NCBI GenBank assembly: GCA_963556145.1
Contig: OY744470.1
Location: forward strand, 4,526,001 to 4,590,000
Reading direction: 5' to 3'
DNA length: 64,000 nt
From: Hygrocybe punicea
Lineage: Eukaryota > Basidiomycota > Agaricomycetes > Agaricales > Hygrophoraceae
A program made the position numbers and the translations under genes. Below, piece by piece: positions 1-12,169 of this stretch (positions within the stretch are counted from its first letter, which is position 1; every line of letters begins with the position of its first letter). The notes beneath the pieces are model-generated. The model made no database searches and had not been told where the DNA came from. It saw only the letters and a list, made by a program, of their open reading frames with translations.

Positions 1-1259
1 CGCTCAGGAGAGGAGATGGCCTGAATCCAATCTAATGAAGAGACTTAAATTGACTTCTCATTGGTTTACGTACCTCAACTGTCTGAATCAACGCCTGGCC
101 TGAATTCATCTCCATTCATTATTGCTGTGCAGTTTGACTGATGAACAACTCACCTCCGTCGTGACGCAAGGTCTGGACAACCCCTTCCGAATTTGTGTTG
201 AAGAGGTAGACATTACCGTGATCACTTCCACATACGACCACATTGGCCTGCTCGGCGAAAACCCCCTTCTTCACGTATCTTCGAGTGACTGCCACGCTGA
301 AGGATCGCACGGGAGAAGTCCGAGTTATGTTATATAAATCAAATCCCGTGCTCAAGTTGTCAACAAGGACGAATTTTTCTGATAGGCAGACACTAGCATT
401 CCCTCTATGAAATTTACCTCAGTTTGCTGGACGTTTTTCACATCAAATCACTCACATGCCAGACTTGAACACCTTGGACCATTTCTTGACGGATGTCTCT
501 GCATCTCGACAGGAACTAGCCAAACGAGGATCAGCAGGACGCTGTGGCCAGTATATACGTTCACTCACACTTCTCCGGACTCCAAACTGAACACCAATAG
601 GTTCTGATAGCCACTCGTGAAGTGGATAGCGCGAGGGATGGTCAGGTCCAGCATGTGCTTATTCCATAGGCTCGTGAGAGTACCTGTATTTATCTAAGCA
701 TTATTTTGAAGTTTCCTTTACTCCGAACTCAACGTTCTTCTCCAGGCAATAAACCTGAACCTGACCATAGTGACTCGATGTTGCAAGTCGGCTGCGTGTT
801 GGATCAAATGCCAGGGCCTCGACACTGTCGCTAACGGCAAATGCGCGGGTGTTCGACAACTCCAAGAACTTGCCCTGACCTTCATCAGTGCCACCGTTGA
901 ATGAAATGAGGGGTATACTCACCCCAAACCTGCTTTGGCGATATACTGACACCATTCCTCTTCCAGTTCCGAAGCAAAGTGTTTCGCCCGTGACTCCAGC
1001 TTCAGAAGCTAGCCAATTTATACAGGTGATTTGCCCCCACTTTCCTCCGTTGTCATGGATCACCTGGATGCATTTGTATTTTTCTAAGATCCAAACCCGA
1101 ACGGCTTCGTCATCTCCTACATCACGTCATCAGTGCTGTGTTCCCAAGTCACTGGTCTCCCTACCTCCACTTGCAAGTTGTTCACCATCGTGAGCGAAGG
1201 CAAAGCAGTTGACGGCCGCAGTGTGGCCAGCAAGCCGTCTAGCTAGTCGATATTGCTGT
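1..1259 (-). CDS. WD40-repeat protein, several exons, cut by window edge
   Basis: The minus strand encodes pieces of one WD40 beta-propeller protein. The piece at 1259-1165 has RRLAGHTAAVNCFAFAHDGE. The piece at 1116-about 730 has GTGRGMVSVYRQ and LAFDPTRSRLATSSHYGQVQV. Further pieces lie near 680-560 and 520-430, and 355-about 145 holds GFDLYNITRTSPVRSF and VVVCGSDHGNVYLFN. Introns are short: 1164-1117 is 48 bp, GT-AG and in phase, joining SGG to DDEAVRVW. I place a donor GTGAGT after HDG near 144, a small exon GQALIQTVE and another donor, so the 3' end lies left of base 1. I recognise the order of motifs as an expanded Agaricomycete WD40 family of unknown function. The first exon, left of the acceptor at 1260, is not resolved. 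No disabling mutation was seen. Confidence 0.8.
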
Positions 1260-1607
1260 CTGGAAATAAGGCAATGAATAAGCTTGGAGGAACCAGACGT
1301 ACATCTTTTTGCACAAAAATTTGATCCCAAATTTCTTGAATGGCTGAGGGCATGAAAGAGTATTATGACTTTCTGCACCGACGGCGTATTCAGTATATAT
1401 ACTCAAAATATATAATTGTGTTCTCCATTCTTTTGTGAGGATGAACAATATCATTCTGTTGTGACGTCGTGTTGGCACGCTTACGAGAACATAACAAGGA
1501 CACAAATAGTTCACCATTTAGAGAATTATCATACAGCAAATGACTCAAAGGGGAACAAGGATCATAAATAATAAATAGGGACTCCACGAAAGTGCACCTC
1601 AGAAATA
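1260..1607. other. Spacer between divergent genes
   Basis: This AT-rich stretch lies between the minus-strand WD40 gene and the plus-strand gene at 1608. It must contain the short first exon and promoter of the WD40 gene and the promoter of the next gene. I cannot place a start codon or promoter element with confidence. Confidence 0.4.
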
Positions 1608-2417
1608 ATGCAGACCGCTGGTATTATTCGCCGACATCTACCACTCATCACAGGACGTATTATATTCACAACCCAGAGACTTCCTGACCCACCAATGATC
1701 ACCCCACGGATGGATTTTTACGCAGAAGAGCGAGACTTGACCTCCTTGGCAAAGGAACAAAGCGAATGCAGCGACGAAGCCATGTCGGAACTATCCGTTC
1801 TAGAAAGCGACGAGGAACCCATCAGCGGTCACAAAATCCCTAAACCACCAGGTGAGGCAGGCCGCCCAGGCAGTGGCGGTTACAACTTGAAGGATGTGCT
1901 GGGATGGACCAAGGCGGAATTTGACCAAGTGCAGGTAGCATGAATATTGCGTGATGAATTGAAAAAAAGGAGTTGACTTCGAGTCGTAGAAATGCGTCCG
2001 CTCCCAAGCCAACGAGAAGCTGAGCCGGGATAAAAGCTATGCACATCAAAAAGACAGTGCGATACGTGCCATTTGTCTTCAAGTAAGCAACTAACCTCAG
2101 CTAAACTTGCCCTCAGGAGCTCACACACTGCACAGGCGTCCAAAAAGCATCCGATTTTAGACCAATATGTCAACCATTGGCCAGTCCGGTCTATGCTGAA
2201 ACTTCACCTCAAGTACACCTCAGAGTCGGCTCGACGCATGAAGGAGAAGGCCATCGCCAAGAAGGTGGAGCAAGTCGTTGGAAAGGCGGTCGCCGCGAGA
2301 AAGGCCCTTCCCAAAAGGAAAGGAGCAGTGGCAGAGAGAGACCAGGAGGACGAGGATGACGATGACGATGACGATGACGATGGCGATGGCGATGGCGATG
2401 GCGAGGAGATGGCTTAA
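1608..2417 (+). CDS. Agaricomycete lineage-specific protein of unknown function, three exons
   Basis: Three exons join in frame: 1608-1934, 1990-2082 and 2136-2417, giving about 233 residues. Introns of 55 and 53 bp have GTAGCA and GTAAGC donors and TAG/CAG acceptors. The second acceptor is chosen because it keeps phase and joins ICLQ to ASKKHPILDQYVNHWPV. The product has an acidic N-terminal part, a GGYNLKDVLGW motif, a central helix-rich part and NHWPVRSMLKLHLKYTS, followed by a basic stretch and an acidic tail encoded by a GATGAC simple repeat (2355-2405). I recognise the GGYNL... and NxWPV...L.LK patterns as a multicopy mushroom family of unknown function. The start could also be the ATG at 1698 or 1713. 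No disabling change is visible. Confidence 0.65.
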
Positions 2418-3463
2418 GTTTCTAGAGATCGTCATTTTTAAATTTGTACGATCGGAACCGGTATGCAGCTAAGAAAGAGGTCGAAATCGTGGAGGCGTGG
2501 GTCCGTTTCCAAACGATGTGTAGTATGAAAATGAAGCGTTTGCGTGACTGAAGCAAAGAAGGGACGTAAGGCCAGCAGTTCAAGTGATTCAACGGGGCAA
2601 ATGGCGCACGTTCCTGGGCAACGCGACAGATGAGGGAGTGAGGAGCCGACTCAGTGTCTCTGGGAACCCATAAGACGCTGAAGATTTGGTGAGCGAGGAC
2701 GTACGGCCAGCGGTTCAAGCAAAGTGACGGGGGGCAGATGGCAAACGTTCCCGGGTCATGCAACGGATGAGGGAATGAGGGGTGGGCTCAGCGTCTCTGG
2801 GAACCCATAAGATGCTGATGAAGAACTTAGAAGGCAAGGCGTTGAGAACTTTTTTGGTTGTTTGTCTTTGTTTGGGTGGGCTCGCCTTATTGGGGCTTTT
2901 TGTTTTTTTCTCCTTCTCCTCAGCGTGTTTTGGGTTCCCAGACACGCGCCCGCTGCCTCCTCCGTCGTCTATCTAACGTGTTTTGGGCTCCCAGACACGT
3001 TGTTCGCTTCCTCTTCCACCAGTGCTCCCCCCGGATTCCCCGTTACGCGTCAGCGCCCCCGGATTCCTCCCTATGCGGCTTCGGCGTGGTCTCATCGCCC
3101 CATTCCTGCGCATGAGTGCTTTTTTTTCTGCCGGCCTCTCGCCGCTCGTTGGGCCACTCAGGGATCAACCCTGGGACCGAGTGGGCCAGCGAGCTTTGAG
3201 ATGCCGCAGATGCTTGGCCGAAGTCCCGCTCCTGAGCTCACGATCTTTTTCTCCAGACTCGCACCCTGACGTGTTTTGGGCTCCCCAGACACCAATCCCA
3301 CTTCCTGTACCTTAGTGCTCCTCCTGGTCAGGTCTTCAGTTTCCCAAGCGTGTTTTGGGCTCCCAGACACACCTTCCTTCTTCGCCCTGATCTTGCCACA
3401 CCCTTCAATCTTGCGTACTTTTCCCGCCATCACCTCATCCCTTGTGTTGGTTATTTGGACGTC
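2418..3463. repeat. Diverged tandem repeat and repeated TGTTTTGGGCTCCCAGACAC motif
   Basis: About 2564-2690 and 2699-2825 are two diverged copies of a unit of roughly 130 bp sharing GGCCAGC.GTTCAAG and TCTCTGGGAACCCATAAGA. The motif TGTTTTGGG(T/C)TCCCAGACAC then occurs near 2928, 2980, 3270 and 3350. It resembles the inverse complement of the TCTGGGAACCCA motif in the tandem units. No supported gene was found. This region lies directly upstream of the dead gene at 3464 and may be its former promoter or a repeat insertion. Confidence 0.5.
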
Positions 3464-6003
3464 ATGTCTGCTCCACCACAGCCGCTGGACCACTCTTAAG
3501 GACGGGCGCACCTCCTGAATGGGGTGCTTTACTACTCCCCCAATTCCTCCCGCAGTATATCCTCTCCTCCACCCAAACCGCCTCACCTCCTCACGACCAA
3601 CGTTTTCCAGACCTGATCGCCCGGCCGCCTGCAGGATTACCAACATCCCTGGTGGTGGACCTCGGCATTCGGTTATCTGAGCTTCTTGCCAGTCCATCCC
3701 TCATTCAGTGGCTATCCATTCGACCGCCTCGCCCACGTGCCGCCCCTCGAGAAGGAGGAGGGGGGATTCTGCCTTCGTCCCTACCTCGCCAGCTGTTGGC
3801 TTCGGCTCGAGCAAAGGCTGGTCCACGCCATCGCCTTGTTGGCGCAGAAATACCCTGTTGCTGTCCTACTGCCTTGGCACCCCTCCGCATGGGGCTATGG
3901 ACGACCTCACAAAAGCCACTACATCGCATGATGGCGTGCCATCATTTCGAGGGACTGGTTTGTAGTTTCCATGGCCGCCCTCTCCTTTCTCATGGCTGCA
4001 GGAGAGTCACACTTCCGCGACGCCCTCATCCCGGACTGGTTTACCCGGTTGGCAGAGGCTGGCTTTGACCAGTCCTGGTTGGCAGGGGTCGCTTCGTCTT
4101 CTGTCCACACCTTTTCGTCATTTGCTCCTCGTGTAGGGGTCTTCCTAGACCTATTAGATCCCGAAAAAACGCAACCAGCAGTGGAGTGGTTCTGTCATTA
4201 CCACGTCCCTGTTTGGTATCCTTGGAGAGCGGAAGAAGCACAAGCCGTTCGCCAGCACACCTGGCTCCAGGGTTTGGCTCCTCCTCCCCATAAACTACAG
4301 GACGCGACCACTTTCTTCACCTCTGCTCCCTCAGCATCTTCGCATCTCCTCACCACGGCACCTTCAGCTTCACAGGACCCCCAGGACCAAGCAAGCCCGG
4401 CTCTTTCCAGCACCCATCCCATGAAGGCCCAGCCCACGTGGAAGGACTTCTTTGCTGAGCGCGAAAGGATGAATGCTCAGAAGCTGGAGAAGGAATCCCC
4501 TTCAGCTCGTCAGACTCGGTTGAATCGTGAGTGCAACCCACCCACCGTTAGCGCGAAAGTATTTGAATGGGTCAAAAGCGATGAGATTCCTTCGCAGCTC
4601 ATACGTAAGGCGGTTCTGCGGAGTGCGAGAGAAGAAACGTTAGAGAATTATGGGGCAAATCAGCGACGCTATGATGCTTTCTGGAATGAATGGGACTGTT
4701 GTGAGGAGTTTGGGCCGGAGGATGACCATGACAACGAGGACAATGATTACGATGAGGATTTCTGGGGGCCACGGCAAGAGGAGATTCAACCAGATCCTGA
4801 TCACAACCCTGGAATCTGAACCCAGAGGTCACCATCGCCACCCCTCACGGCAGATGACATTCAGCCCGTGAAGGAAACGCCGGACATGTATGAAATCGTG
4901 CACCTGTTATCTATGCACCACAGATTCGTGCCGCCAATACCGGTTCCCCATCTGGCTCGCCTCATGGAACCCCAGGCCATACAGGCCTTCCTTCGCGCGG
5001 TCGGATTGACATGACAGGATGATCCCATCTTCGCGATGGGTCTCGGCGCGATTGCCTTAAATTTTTTTGAAGCCCTTGTCTCAGGTCTGCAACTTGAGCA
5101 ACCTTTGTGGGACTTGAGTCGGGACAGCTGCCAGCCTCTGGTCCTCACAGATCGCATCAAGCGCCTTCACCATCTGCCGTCTGTGCTTTATTTCTTTGAC
5201 TTTGGGCCAGCTGCGACCGTCCCATGGAAGATCGCCGTCTCTCAACCTGCTGACGTGCTTTACATCTGCAGATTGGATGCTGGGTGTCAGGAAGTAGACA
5301 TTGCTCGAAACCTTCTGCAGAGGGGAATTCAATTCCGAATTCTTCACCCCCTTAGGGAAATTCCCAGCTCGCTGTCATTCCGCCCCTCCACCGTTCCCAT
5401 TCGACTCTCCGGGTACAAATTCTCAAGAAGAGACTATGACGCATATCTGCACCAGCGTGCCGTGATCTTGAGTGGTCATGGGGGTCGAGCAGCACTTCTC
5501 CGAGGCGGGGTTTTGTGGCGTCTGGCTGTGCAGGAAACAAGCTTCCACACCGTCTTACAAGGCCCGTCATCTGCGGTACTCCTGCATCGGGATGGGTTCT
5601 CGGTTCAAGATAGCAATTCGGTTGATTGCCTCTGGGATGATGACTTGAGCGAGGATGAGATCCTTTTACTTTGTGGGACGTATATCTGTTACACCGGTAT
5701 GTTTGTGCTTTTAATTTACCAAACCTGATGGGCTCCCTGTTAGGCAATGGCGCCCAGACCGCCACGGTGTCTTGGTTTCCCCTGCCCTGGACGTATGATG
5801 CAAGTGGAGAAAACTATGGGTGCTGGACTGAGTGGTCTGAAATGGTTTACCAAACGTGGTTGACCAGAGTTGAGAAGGGAGAGCCACCACTTCCTCAACA
5901 TCGATGGCGAGATCGATTAAGGGGGCACCACAAATCTCGCAAGCTCAAGCAGGCTATGTCTTCCATTTCCAAAGGTTTCCTCAAAGATCACGGCGGGTCG
6001 TAA
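3464..6003 (+). pseudogene. Dead gene of unknown function with five in-frame stops
   Basis: One reading frame runs from ATG 3464 (MSAPPQPLDHS) to 5696, then a 47-bp GTATGT-TAG intron, then 5744-6003. It would give about 830 codons. The frame is held throughout but is broken by TAA at 3497 and TGA at 3614, 3929, 4817 and 5012. The coding text continues sensibly across each stop, for example STWGYGRPHKS-like residues before and SRDWFVV after the TGA at 3929. Other visible landmarks are WHPSAWGYGRPHKSHYI, FCHYHVPVWYPW, a low-complexity middle, FEWVKSDEIPSQLIRKAV, GHGGRAALLRGGVLWRLA and WFPLPWTYDASGENYGCW. I take this as a multicopy Agaricomycete family, but I know no function for it. The intact frame and few stops suggest recent death. 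Separate short genes in this stretch would be artefacts of the stops. Confidence 0.75.
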
Positions 6004-6559
6004 ATTTTAGTCCTCTTACTTAGCGAATGAAATAAAAAACCTTTACTCCACTCTCAGGCGTGCACTCAAGTGTTCACTAAGTGTGTGCTAAGTGTGTGAT
6101 GAGCGACACACTTGAGTGCGCGAAGCATTGTGGGCCATGCAAAATGCTTTATTTCCGAAATATTTTGCAAAGGCTAAATCTTATTGTGAAATATGGAATG
6201 TTGTGACTGGCAAAATCCTTGGCCAAAATTCTACATTTGGTGAGGTTGAATAAACAAGATTTTGACGTCTTGCAAAATTGATTGAATTTGATATTTTTTA
6301 CAATTATTTTGACAGCTGACAAGGTATGGGAAAACTTTCACTTTTGTCTACATTTTCACTCAGAACAATACTTTTGAATTTGATTAATTTTGTGTCGAGA
6401 TAAATTCCCACAAATCTTTGTGTTTAAATAGAATTTCACGAGTTATTATGTGTGAAATTTTAATTGGATTTTGCACGGTTTAAAATCAAATGCAAAACTT
6501 TAACAAGCTTCCAATCATTTTGCAATCATTTTGCATCCTGCAAAATAGTGCGGTGTCAG
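6004..6559. other. AT-rich spacer with a small hairpin, at the broken end of Hel1
   Basis: No gene was found. Near 6062-6119, GCACTCAAGTGT and ACACTTGAGTGC form an inverted pair about 58 bp across. The rest is AT-rich with many TTTGCAAAAT-like words. The right border is where the Hel1 coding sequence stops matching its relatives, after the residues LGGI. The stretch could be an unrelated repeat that replaced the Hel1 3' part. Confidence 0.4.
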
Positions 6560-9347
6560 CAGTGAATTCCACCAAGTCCAAAGGGAAACAACCATGGCAT
6601 CATTTGAGGAAACAACTGAGGGTTATTATAGATGGATTGTGGATCACTCTCATGTCCAATTGCCAAAATCTTGTTATTCTCCATCAGATGTTTTAATGCA
6701 ATAGCTTTAATGGCCTTGATACTTTTGGTTGAGTATTCTTCACCAGTCAGACCATGAACTACAAATGGACACATCCCAGTCTCAGTTCCTTCTTCCTCTT
6801 CCATGTCATTAACAGCAGTAGCTTCTGGGTTTTTGTTAATGAATGATTGTCTGTACTCCACCACCACTGGTATGTCATTCTCAAGATACTGCTTCAAGTT
6901 TTCTTCTGAAATCTCCAAGTCAAAATAGTTACCATGATTCAGTTTCAACCAATTCAAAGCAGTTGCAACTTTGTTTCTTCTAACAAGCAATGGTGTTCTC
7001 TCAAAATCAGACTTGGTAGGTTTGCATGGTCCAGTATAAATGAATGCAAGTACTTCATCCAACTCATCAAGAGGTGGGGGTAAAATGTCATATATCTTTG
7101 GAGTTGGGTTGGCAAAAGTAATAGCATTTGCTCTCATCTTATGCATTCCTGAAGAAACTCGAACTATACATCTGTTGTGTCTCACTCTAGCAATAAGCAG
7201 TTGTTCTGCATAAGACAAATTATGTAATTCATCAGGAATTTGTCCAACCCATAAACCATTTGCCAGAGACATAGCAGGACATTTGCCTTTGATCAAAGAC
7301 TTGCAACACTTCTTGCAAATGCCATGAAGATCTTCATTTATTATAGGGCTATCTGAAGATTGGATTGGATCATCAATTGAGAAGCGCTCTTTGTGAGTTA
7401 CACCAGATTGTTTCAAACAACTTAAATTCAACTCTGTGTAACTTTGCAATTGCAGGACTGGAGTCAATCTTCCACAGACAGCACAACCAGATTCAATAAA
7501 TTTGTTGGGAGAGGTATCACCACAAAATCCTGAAATAATAGTATGTTGCAATTTTGCTGAAGGTGGATTGGGTGGAAATTGAATGTTATCTCTATATGTT
7601 TGAACAGCAATCTGATTTGTGCATGCTGCTCAGGGTGATTCATGTTATATCTTCTAACTGCATTTAATGTGTGTTGCAGATGCTTGTCATAATTATAAAC
7701 TTTGAATTTTATAACAGCTGCAAGGTTCTGTGTTGCATGCTTCTCAGGATTTTCCAGGTGAAATTTTTGTACAGCTGCAAGGTTCTGTGTTGCATGCTTT
7801 TCAGGATTTTCCAGGTGAAATTTCTCCACAGCTGCAAGGTTTTGCTTTGCATGCTTCTCAGGATGTTCCAGATGAAATTTCTGTACAGCTGTTAAATTTT
7901 GCTTTGTATGCTTGGCAGGATTTGCACTCTGTAATTTCTTTACAGCTGCTAGATTTTGTTTGGCATACTTGTCAGGATTTGCACTCTGGAATTTCTGAAC
8001 AGCTGCTAGATTTTGTTTGGCATGCTTGTCAGGGTTTTCATTATGAAATTTTTGTACAGCAATCAGATTTTGTTTTGCATGTTTGTCAGGATGTTGTGCT
8101 TTAAATTTATTGACTGCTCTGATATTCAAGGTTTTCTTGTGACTTGCAATTGCTTCTTTATCAACAAATTTCATACATTCAAAAACAGATACAAATTCTG
8201 GGCAATTAGAGCACACATGAGTCTGAATTGCAGTTTGAATTGATGCATGATTCATTTTTGAGTGTACAAGAATGCTATGACTAGCTGCAATCACTTTCTA
8301 GTTTGCAATGGTCAACTTTGGAATCAACAATTCAAATGGGTGATTTACAATTACAAGTGACTTGTCAGATGATGAACCCAGTGAGAGAGCTTCATTTTTT
8401 GGCAGGTAAGAGTGGAATCTACATTTAGCTACATCCATACTAGCATTGACATTGGTTGAAGCAGGCATCAGTTCATGAAGTGAGAATACATTTGCTTTGC
8501 CTCCACCGATGCATTCAATATCAATGTTGGCATTGAAGGATATATTTTCAGACTTGAAAATGTCAAATAATTTCGAAGTTTTATTACAAATATAGTATGC
8601 AGACACTTGACAAGCTAGAAAATGATGCAGAACCAAGAAAAATAGTACAATTGCCCCATTGGCTAATAGAGGTTGTTTTGTAACATATTTCAAGTAAGCT
8701 CTGAAGTCATGTTTTCTGAACAGATTCTGTTGAAGTTTCAACTTAATATACATGCACTTATTAGCAATGCTGGTTGTACAATGATACACAGAAAGCAAAT
8801 CCAACATGTTTAAGAAGACTCTGGCATATAGTTCAAATAGGAAAGAGGTATGAGCTGATTGATAACTAGAAAGAACAAATTCACTATTGTTGTGGATACT
8901 TGTGATTTTTTCAGGGACCTGCAATGTGAAAGAAGAGGTGGACTGGAGACCAATGTGATGAACAGGAACTAAACTTGGTGAATAAGTGGAATTTTCATAC
9001 TTTGTCAGATTTTCTTTGTAAAAATTCAAAGTAATTGGACACAGCATGACATTTGGTATGACAGAGACAGTTGGTGTGACATGGACATTTTGTATGACAT
9101 TTTCAGGAGGCACAAGGCCAATCCCAATGACAGCACATTGTGCCCAAGACATTGCAATGATAAAAATCATAAGACATTGTGACATGGATGACAATTTTAA
9201 CATTTTTGTGAACAGGTTTATAGTTTTTTTGAAAATAAATGCTGGATCATAATATGGATATGTCAAATATATCTGGAGAAGATGAATAAACAACATACCA
9301 ATACAAATTCCAGCACATGAAGTAGTAAAAATCGAAAAAATCAACAA
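6556..9347 (-). pseudogene. Truncated Helitron Rep/helicase gene of Hel1 (N-terminal part)
   Basis: Minus-strand coding runs from ATG 9347 with a hydrophobic N-terminus (IFTTSCAGICIGMLFIHLL) through a GGGK segment and C..C motif (CSNCPEFVSVF). It then has about seven copies of a repeat of roughly 21 residues (NPEKHA.QNLAAVQKFHLE), a cysteine-rich CAVCGRL segment, the LANGLWVG block that I know from Helitron proteins (DUF6570-like), and the start of the Helitron Rep domain (WLFPFGLGGI), where it ends. Lesions are an in-frame TAG at 8295-8297 (after LTIAN), one frameshift near 7620 (before IAVQTYRD), and loss of everything after about residue 930. It is closely related to the Hel2 protein in the same repeats and motifs. 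Confidence 0.85.
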
Positions 9348-9954
9348 AATTTTGTATTTGAATACTACATATGGAAATCTTATGTCAGCATGTGATCTTG
9401 AATAGTAATAGATTCATACCTGAGCCAGAAAAGATCCAGCATTACGAGTCCCTATAAGGGAATCGTTCTATATGGTGGATTCTCAAACTCAGGGTCAGAC
9501 TCTAATTTGCCAAGCCGTGGGAACAATTTTGTGAAACTGTGGGAACAATTTTGAAGCCCTGGGAATAATTATAAAACCGTGTGACTGGGCGGAGTTGAGT
9601 GTGAGAATTTGTTGTCTCAATCAGCAAGAACAATAAGGCAGCCGGATCACAGCAACCAATTTGGAAATGGGTAGTGTTATATTTTGTTGGTATTGCAATT
9701 GCAATCAGTGTCTTATAATAATCACAGGCATTGGTAATGCAATGTGCCGTGTATGAATGAAAAATATGTAAGTGCTATCTGTCATGTAGTTACATCTACT
9801 GTGTGTAATAGAATTGTTGATAATGAAATGAGGTCAAACAGTGTCCATTGTACACTTGTCACACAGGTCCAAATGTGTGCGGTGAGTGTTTGGTAGGTGT
9901 CCCAGCTTTAATCTGGCGCAGTCGTTTGCACAAACATCTGTATGGTGTTTTGGT

Positions 9955-10540
9955 GGACATGTTCAGTGCATGTAAGTAAACCGGTGTGACCGGATATACG
10001 ACACCGAACACATCGAACATGTTCAGTGTGTTCTGTGGACATGTTCGGTGCATGTCAGTAAACTAGTATGACCAGATATACGACACCGAACACATCGAAC
10101 ATGTTCGGTGTGTTCGGTGGACATGTTCGGTGCAGGTCAGTGAACTGGTATGACCTGATATACTACACTGAACACATCGAACATGTTCGGTGTGTTTGGT
10201 GAAGATGTTCGGTGCATGTCAGTAAACTGGTTTGACCAGATATATGACACCGAACACATCGAACATGTTCGGTGGACATGTTCGGTGCATGTCAGTACAC
10301 TGGTATAACCAGATATACTACCCTGACCACATTGAACATGTTGAACTGGTGTGTTCGGTTGACATGTTCGGTGGATGTTGGTAAGCCAATATGACTAGGT
10401 ATACTACACCAAACACATCTGGTGTGTTTGGTGGACATGTTTGGTGGATGTCCATGGACCGGTATGACTAGGTATACTACACCAAACACATCCACCAAAC
10501 ACACCGAAGATGCCGCAGCCTGCATGTGGGGCATTCCCCT
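9955..10540 (+). repeat. 82-bp tandem satellite with inner palindrome, about 7 units
   Basis: The unit contains GACATGTTCGGTGCATGTCA, a TGACC(A/G)GATATAC segment and a near-palindrome CACCGAACACATCGAACATG/TTCGGTGTGTTCGGTG of about 36 bp. Adjacent units are 82 bp apart where I counted. Copies to the right diverge. The same unit, in the same orientation relative to the element, forms the array at 45240-45850 in Hel3. Confidence 0.8.
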
Positions 10541-10642
10541 TGCGCAAATAGTCATATGAACAATGTATTTGATGTGTCTGTAGTGTAGCTACATGTACAA
10601 TGCGTATTACAATTAATATTAATGCCAGCATTGACTACTTGC

Positions 10643-11700
10643 AAAGTGTTCGGTATGTTCGGTAAGGTGTTCGATTGATGTCCCAGCCTTCATCTGTGGC
10701 ATTTCCCTTGCACAAATCGTTGTACGAACAACGTATTCGATGTATCTGTAGTGTAGCTACCAGTACAATGCATATTAGAATTAATATTAATGCCAGCATT
10801 GACTACTTGCAAAGTGTTCGGTATGTTCGGTAAGATGTTCGGTTGATGTCCCAGCCTTCATCTGTGGCATTTCCCTTGCACAAATTGTTGTACGAACAAC
10901 GTATTCGATGTATCTGTAGTGTAGCTACCAGTACAATGTGTATTAGAATTATCATTAAGGCAAACATTGACTACTCGTTGAAGAGGTCCAAAGTGTTCGG
11001 TATGTTCGGTAAGGTGTTCGGTTGATGTCCAAGCCTTCATCTGTGGCATTTCCCTTGCACAAATCGTTGTACGAACAACGTATTCGATGTATCTGTAGTG
11101 TAGCTACCAGTACAATGCATATTAGAATTAATATTAATGCCAGCATTGACTACTTGCAAAGTGTTCGGTATGTTCGGTAAGATGTTCGGTTGATGTCCCA
11201 GCCTTCATCTGTGGCATTTCCCTTGCACAAATTGTTGTACGAACAACGTATTCGATGTATCTGTAGTGTAGCTACCAGTACAATGTGTATTAGAATTAAT
11301 AATAATGCCAGCATTGACTACTTGCAAAGTGTTCGGTATGTTCGGTAAGATGTTCGGTTGATGTCCCAGCCTTTATCTGTGGCATTTCCCTTGCACAAAT
11401 CGTTGTACGAACAACATATTCGGTGTATCTGTAGTGTAGCTACATGTACAATGTGTATTAGAATTATCATTAAGGCAAACATTGACTACTCGTTGAAGAG
11501 GTCAAAAGTGTTCGGTATGTTCGGTAAAGTGTTCAGTTGATGTCGAAGCCTTCTCGATGTATCATCCGGGGCATTCCCCTTGCACAAATAGTTGTACAAA
11601 CAACGTATTCGATGTATCTGTTGTGTAGCTACATGTACAATGTGTATTAGAATTATCATTAATGCAAACATTGACTACTCGTCGTACAGGTCGAAAGTGT
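10643..11700 (+). repeat. 168-bp tandem repeat, about six to seven units
   Basis: The word AAAGTGTTCGGTATGTTCGG recurs at 10643, 10811, 10990, 11158, 11326 and 11505, with a decayed copy at 11694. Steps are 168, 179, 168, 168, 179 and 189 bp. Each unit also carries GGCATT(T)CCC(T)TTGCACAAAT and TGTAGTGTAGCTAC. The longer steps contain CGTTGAAGAGGTC, so two unit types alternate. The unit shares the TTCGGT words of the 82-bp satellite. Open frames here are repeat artefacts. Confidence 0.75.
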
Positions 11701-11798
11701 TCAGTCAGTGTTCAGTAGATGTCCCAGCCTTTTTCTGATGCATTCCCCTTCCACCCACAATTGTACACACATTATATCAGATGTGTCTGTGTTGCAGT

Positions 11799-12162
11799 CA
11801 CTGGATGCAAGCCATAATATTTCTAATAAAAATATCTTGAAATTGCCTGGAAATTAATCCATATTATTTTAACATGTCATTTGCAGAGAACATTTACATA
11901 TGTAGTGCATATTTTTTGTACACAGGTATCATAAAGATATGATAAACATTATAAGAAAACCAAGATGTTTAAAGACTATGAAATTGTATTTCTTTTAAGA
12001 TAGCACTCAAGATACTTTTATGATAACTTCCTTTAAAACGAACTGACATTATTTAGAAGGTTTTCAAAAATTTTCTCACAATGTTGTATTAAAGTAACAT
12101 GGATTAATTTCCAGATAACTTCAAGATATTTTGAGTTGAAATACTATGGCTTGCATCCAGTG
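11799..12162. mobile_element. MITE with long terminal inverted repeats
   Basis: The left arm starts CACTGGATGCAAGCCATA at 11799. The right arm ends TATGGCTTGCATCCAGTG at 12162. The arms match for about 80 bp with mismatches, through AAATATCTTGAA and GGAAATTAATCCAT. The element is 364 bp with no coding capacity. AGT flanks both sides (11796-11798 and 12163-12165), a possible 3-bp target duplication. The superfamily is not assigned. Confidence 0.7.
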
Positions 12163-12169
12163 AGTCATA

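Noticed and set aside
10292..11671. Short open frames in element A
   Set aside because: They follow the 82-bp and 168-bp tandem repeats.
9955..11700. Repeat arrays as a CRISPR locus
   Set aside because: Units are head-to-tail satellites without unique spacers, in a fungal Helitron.
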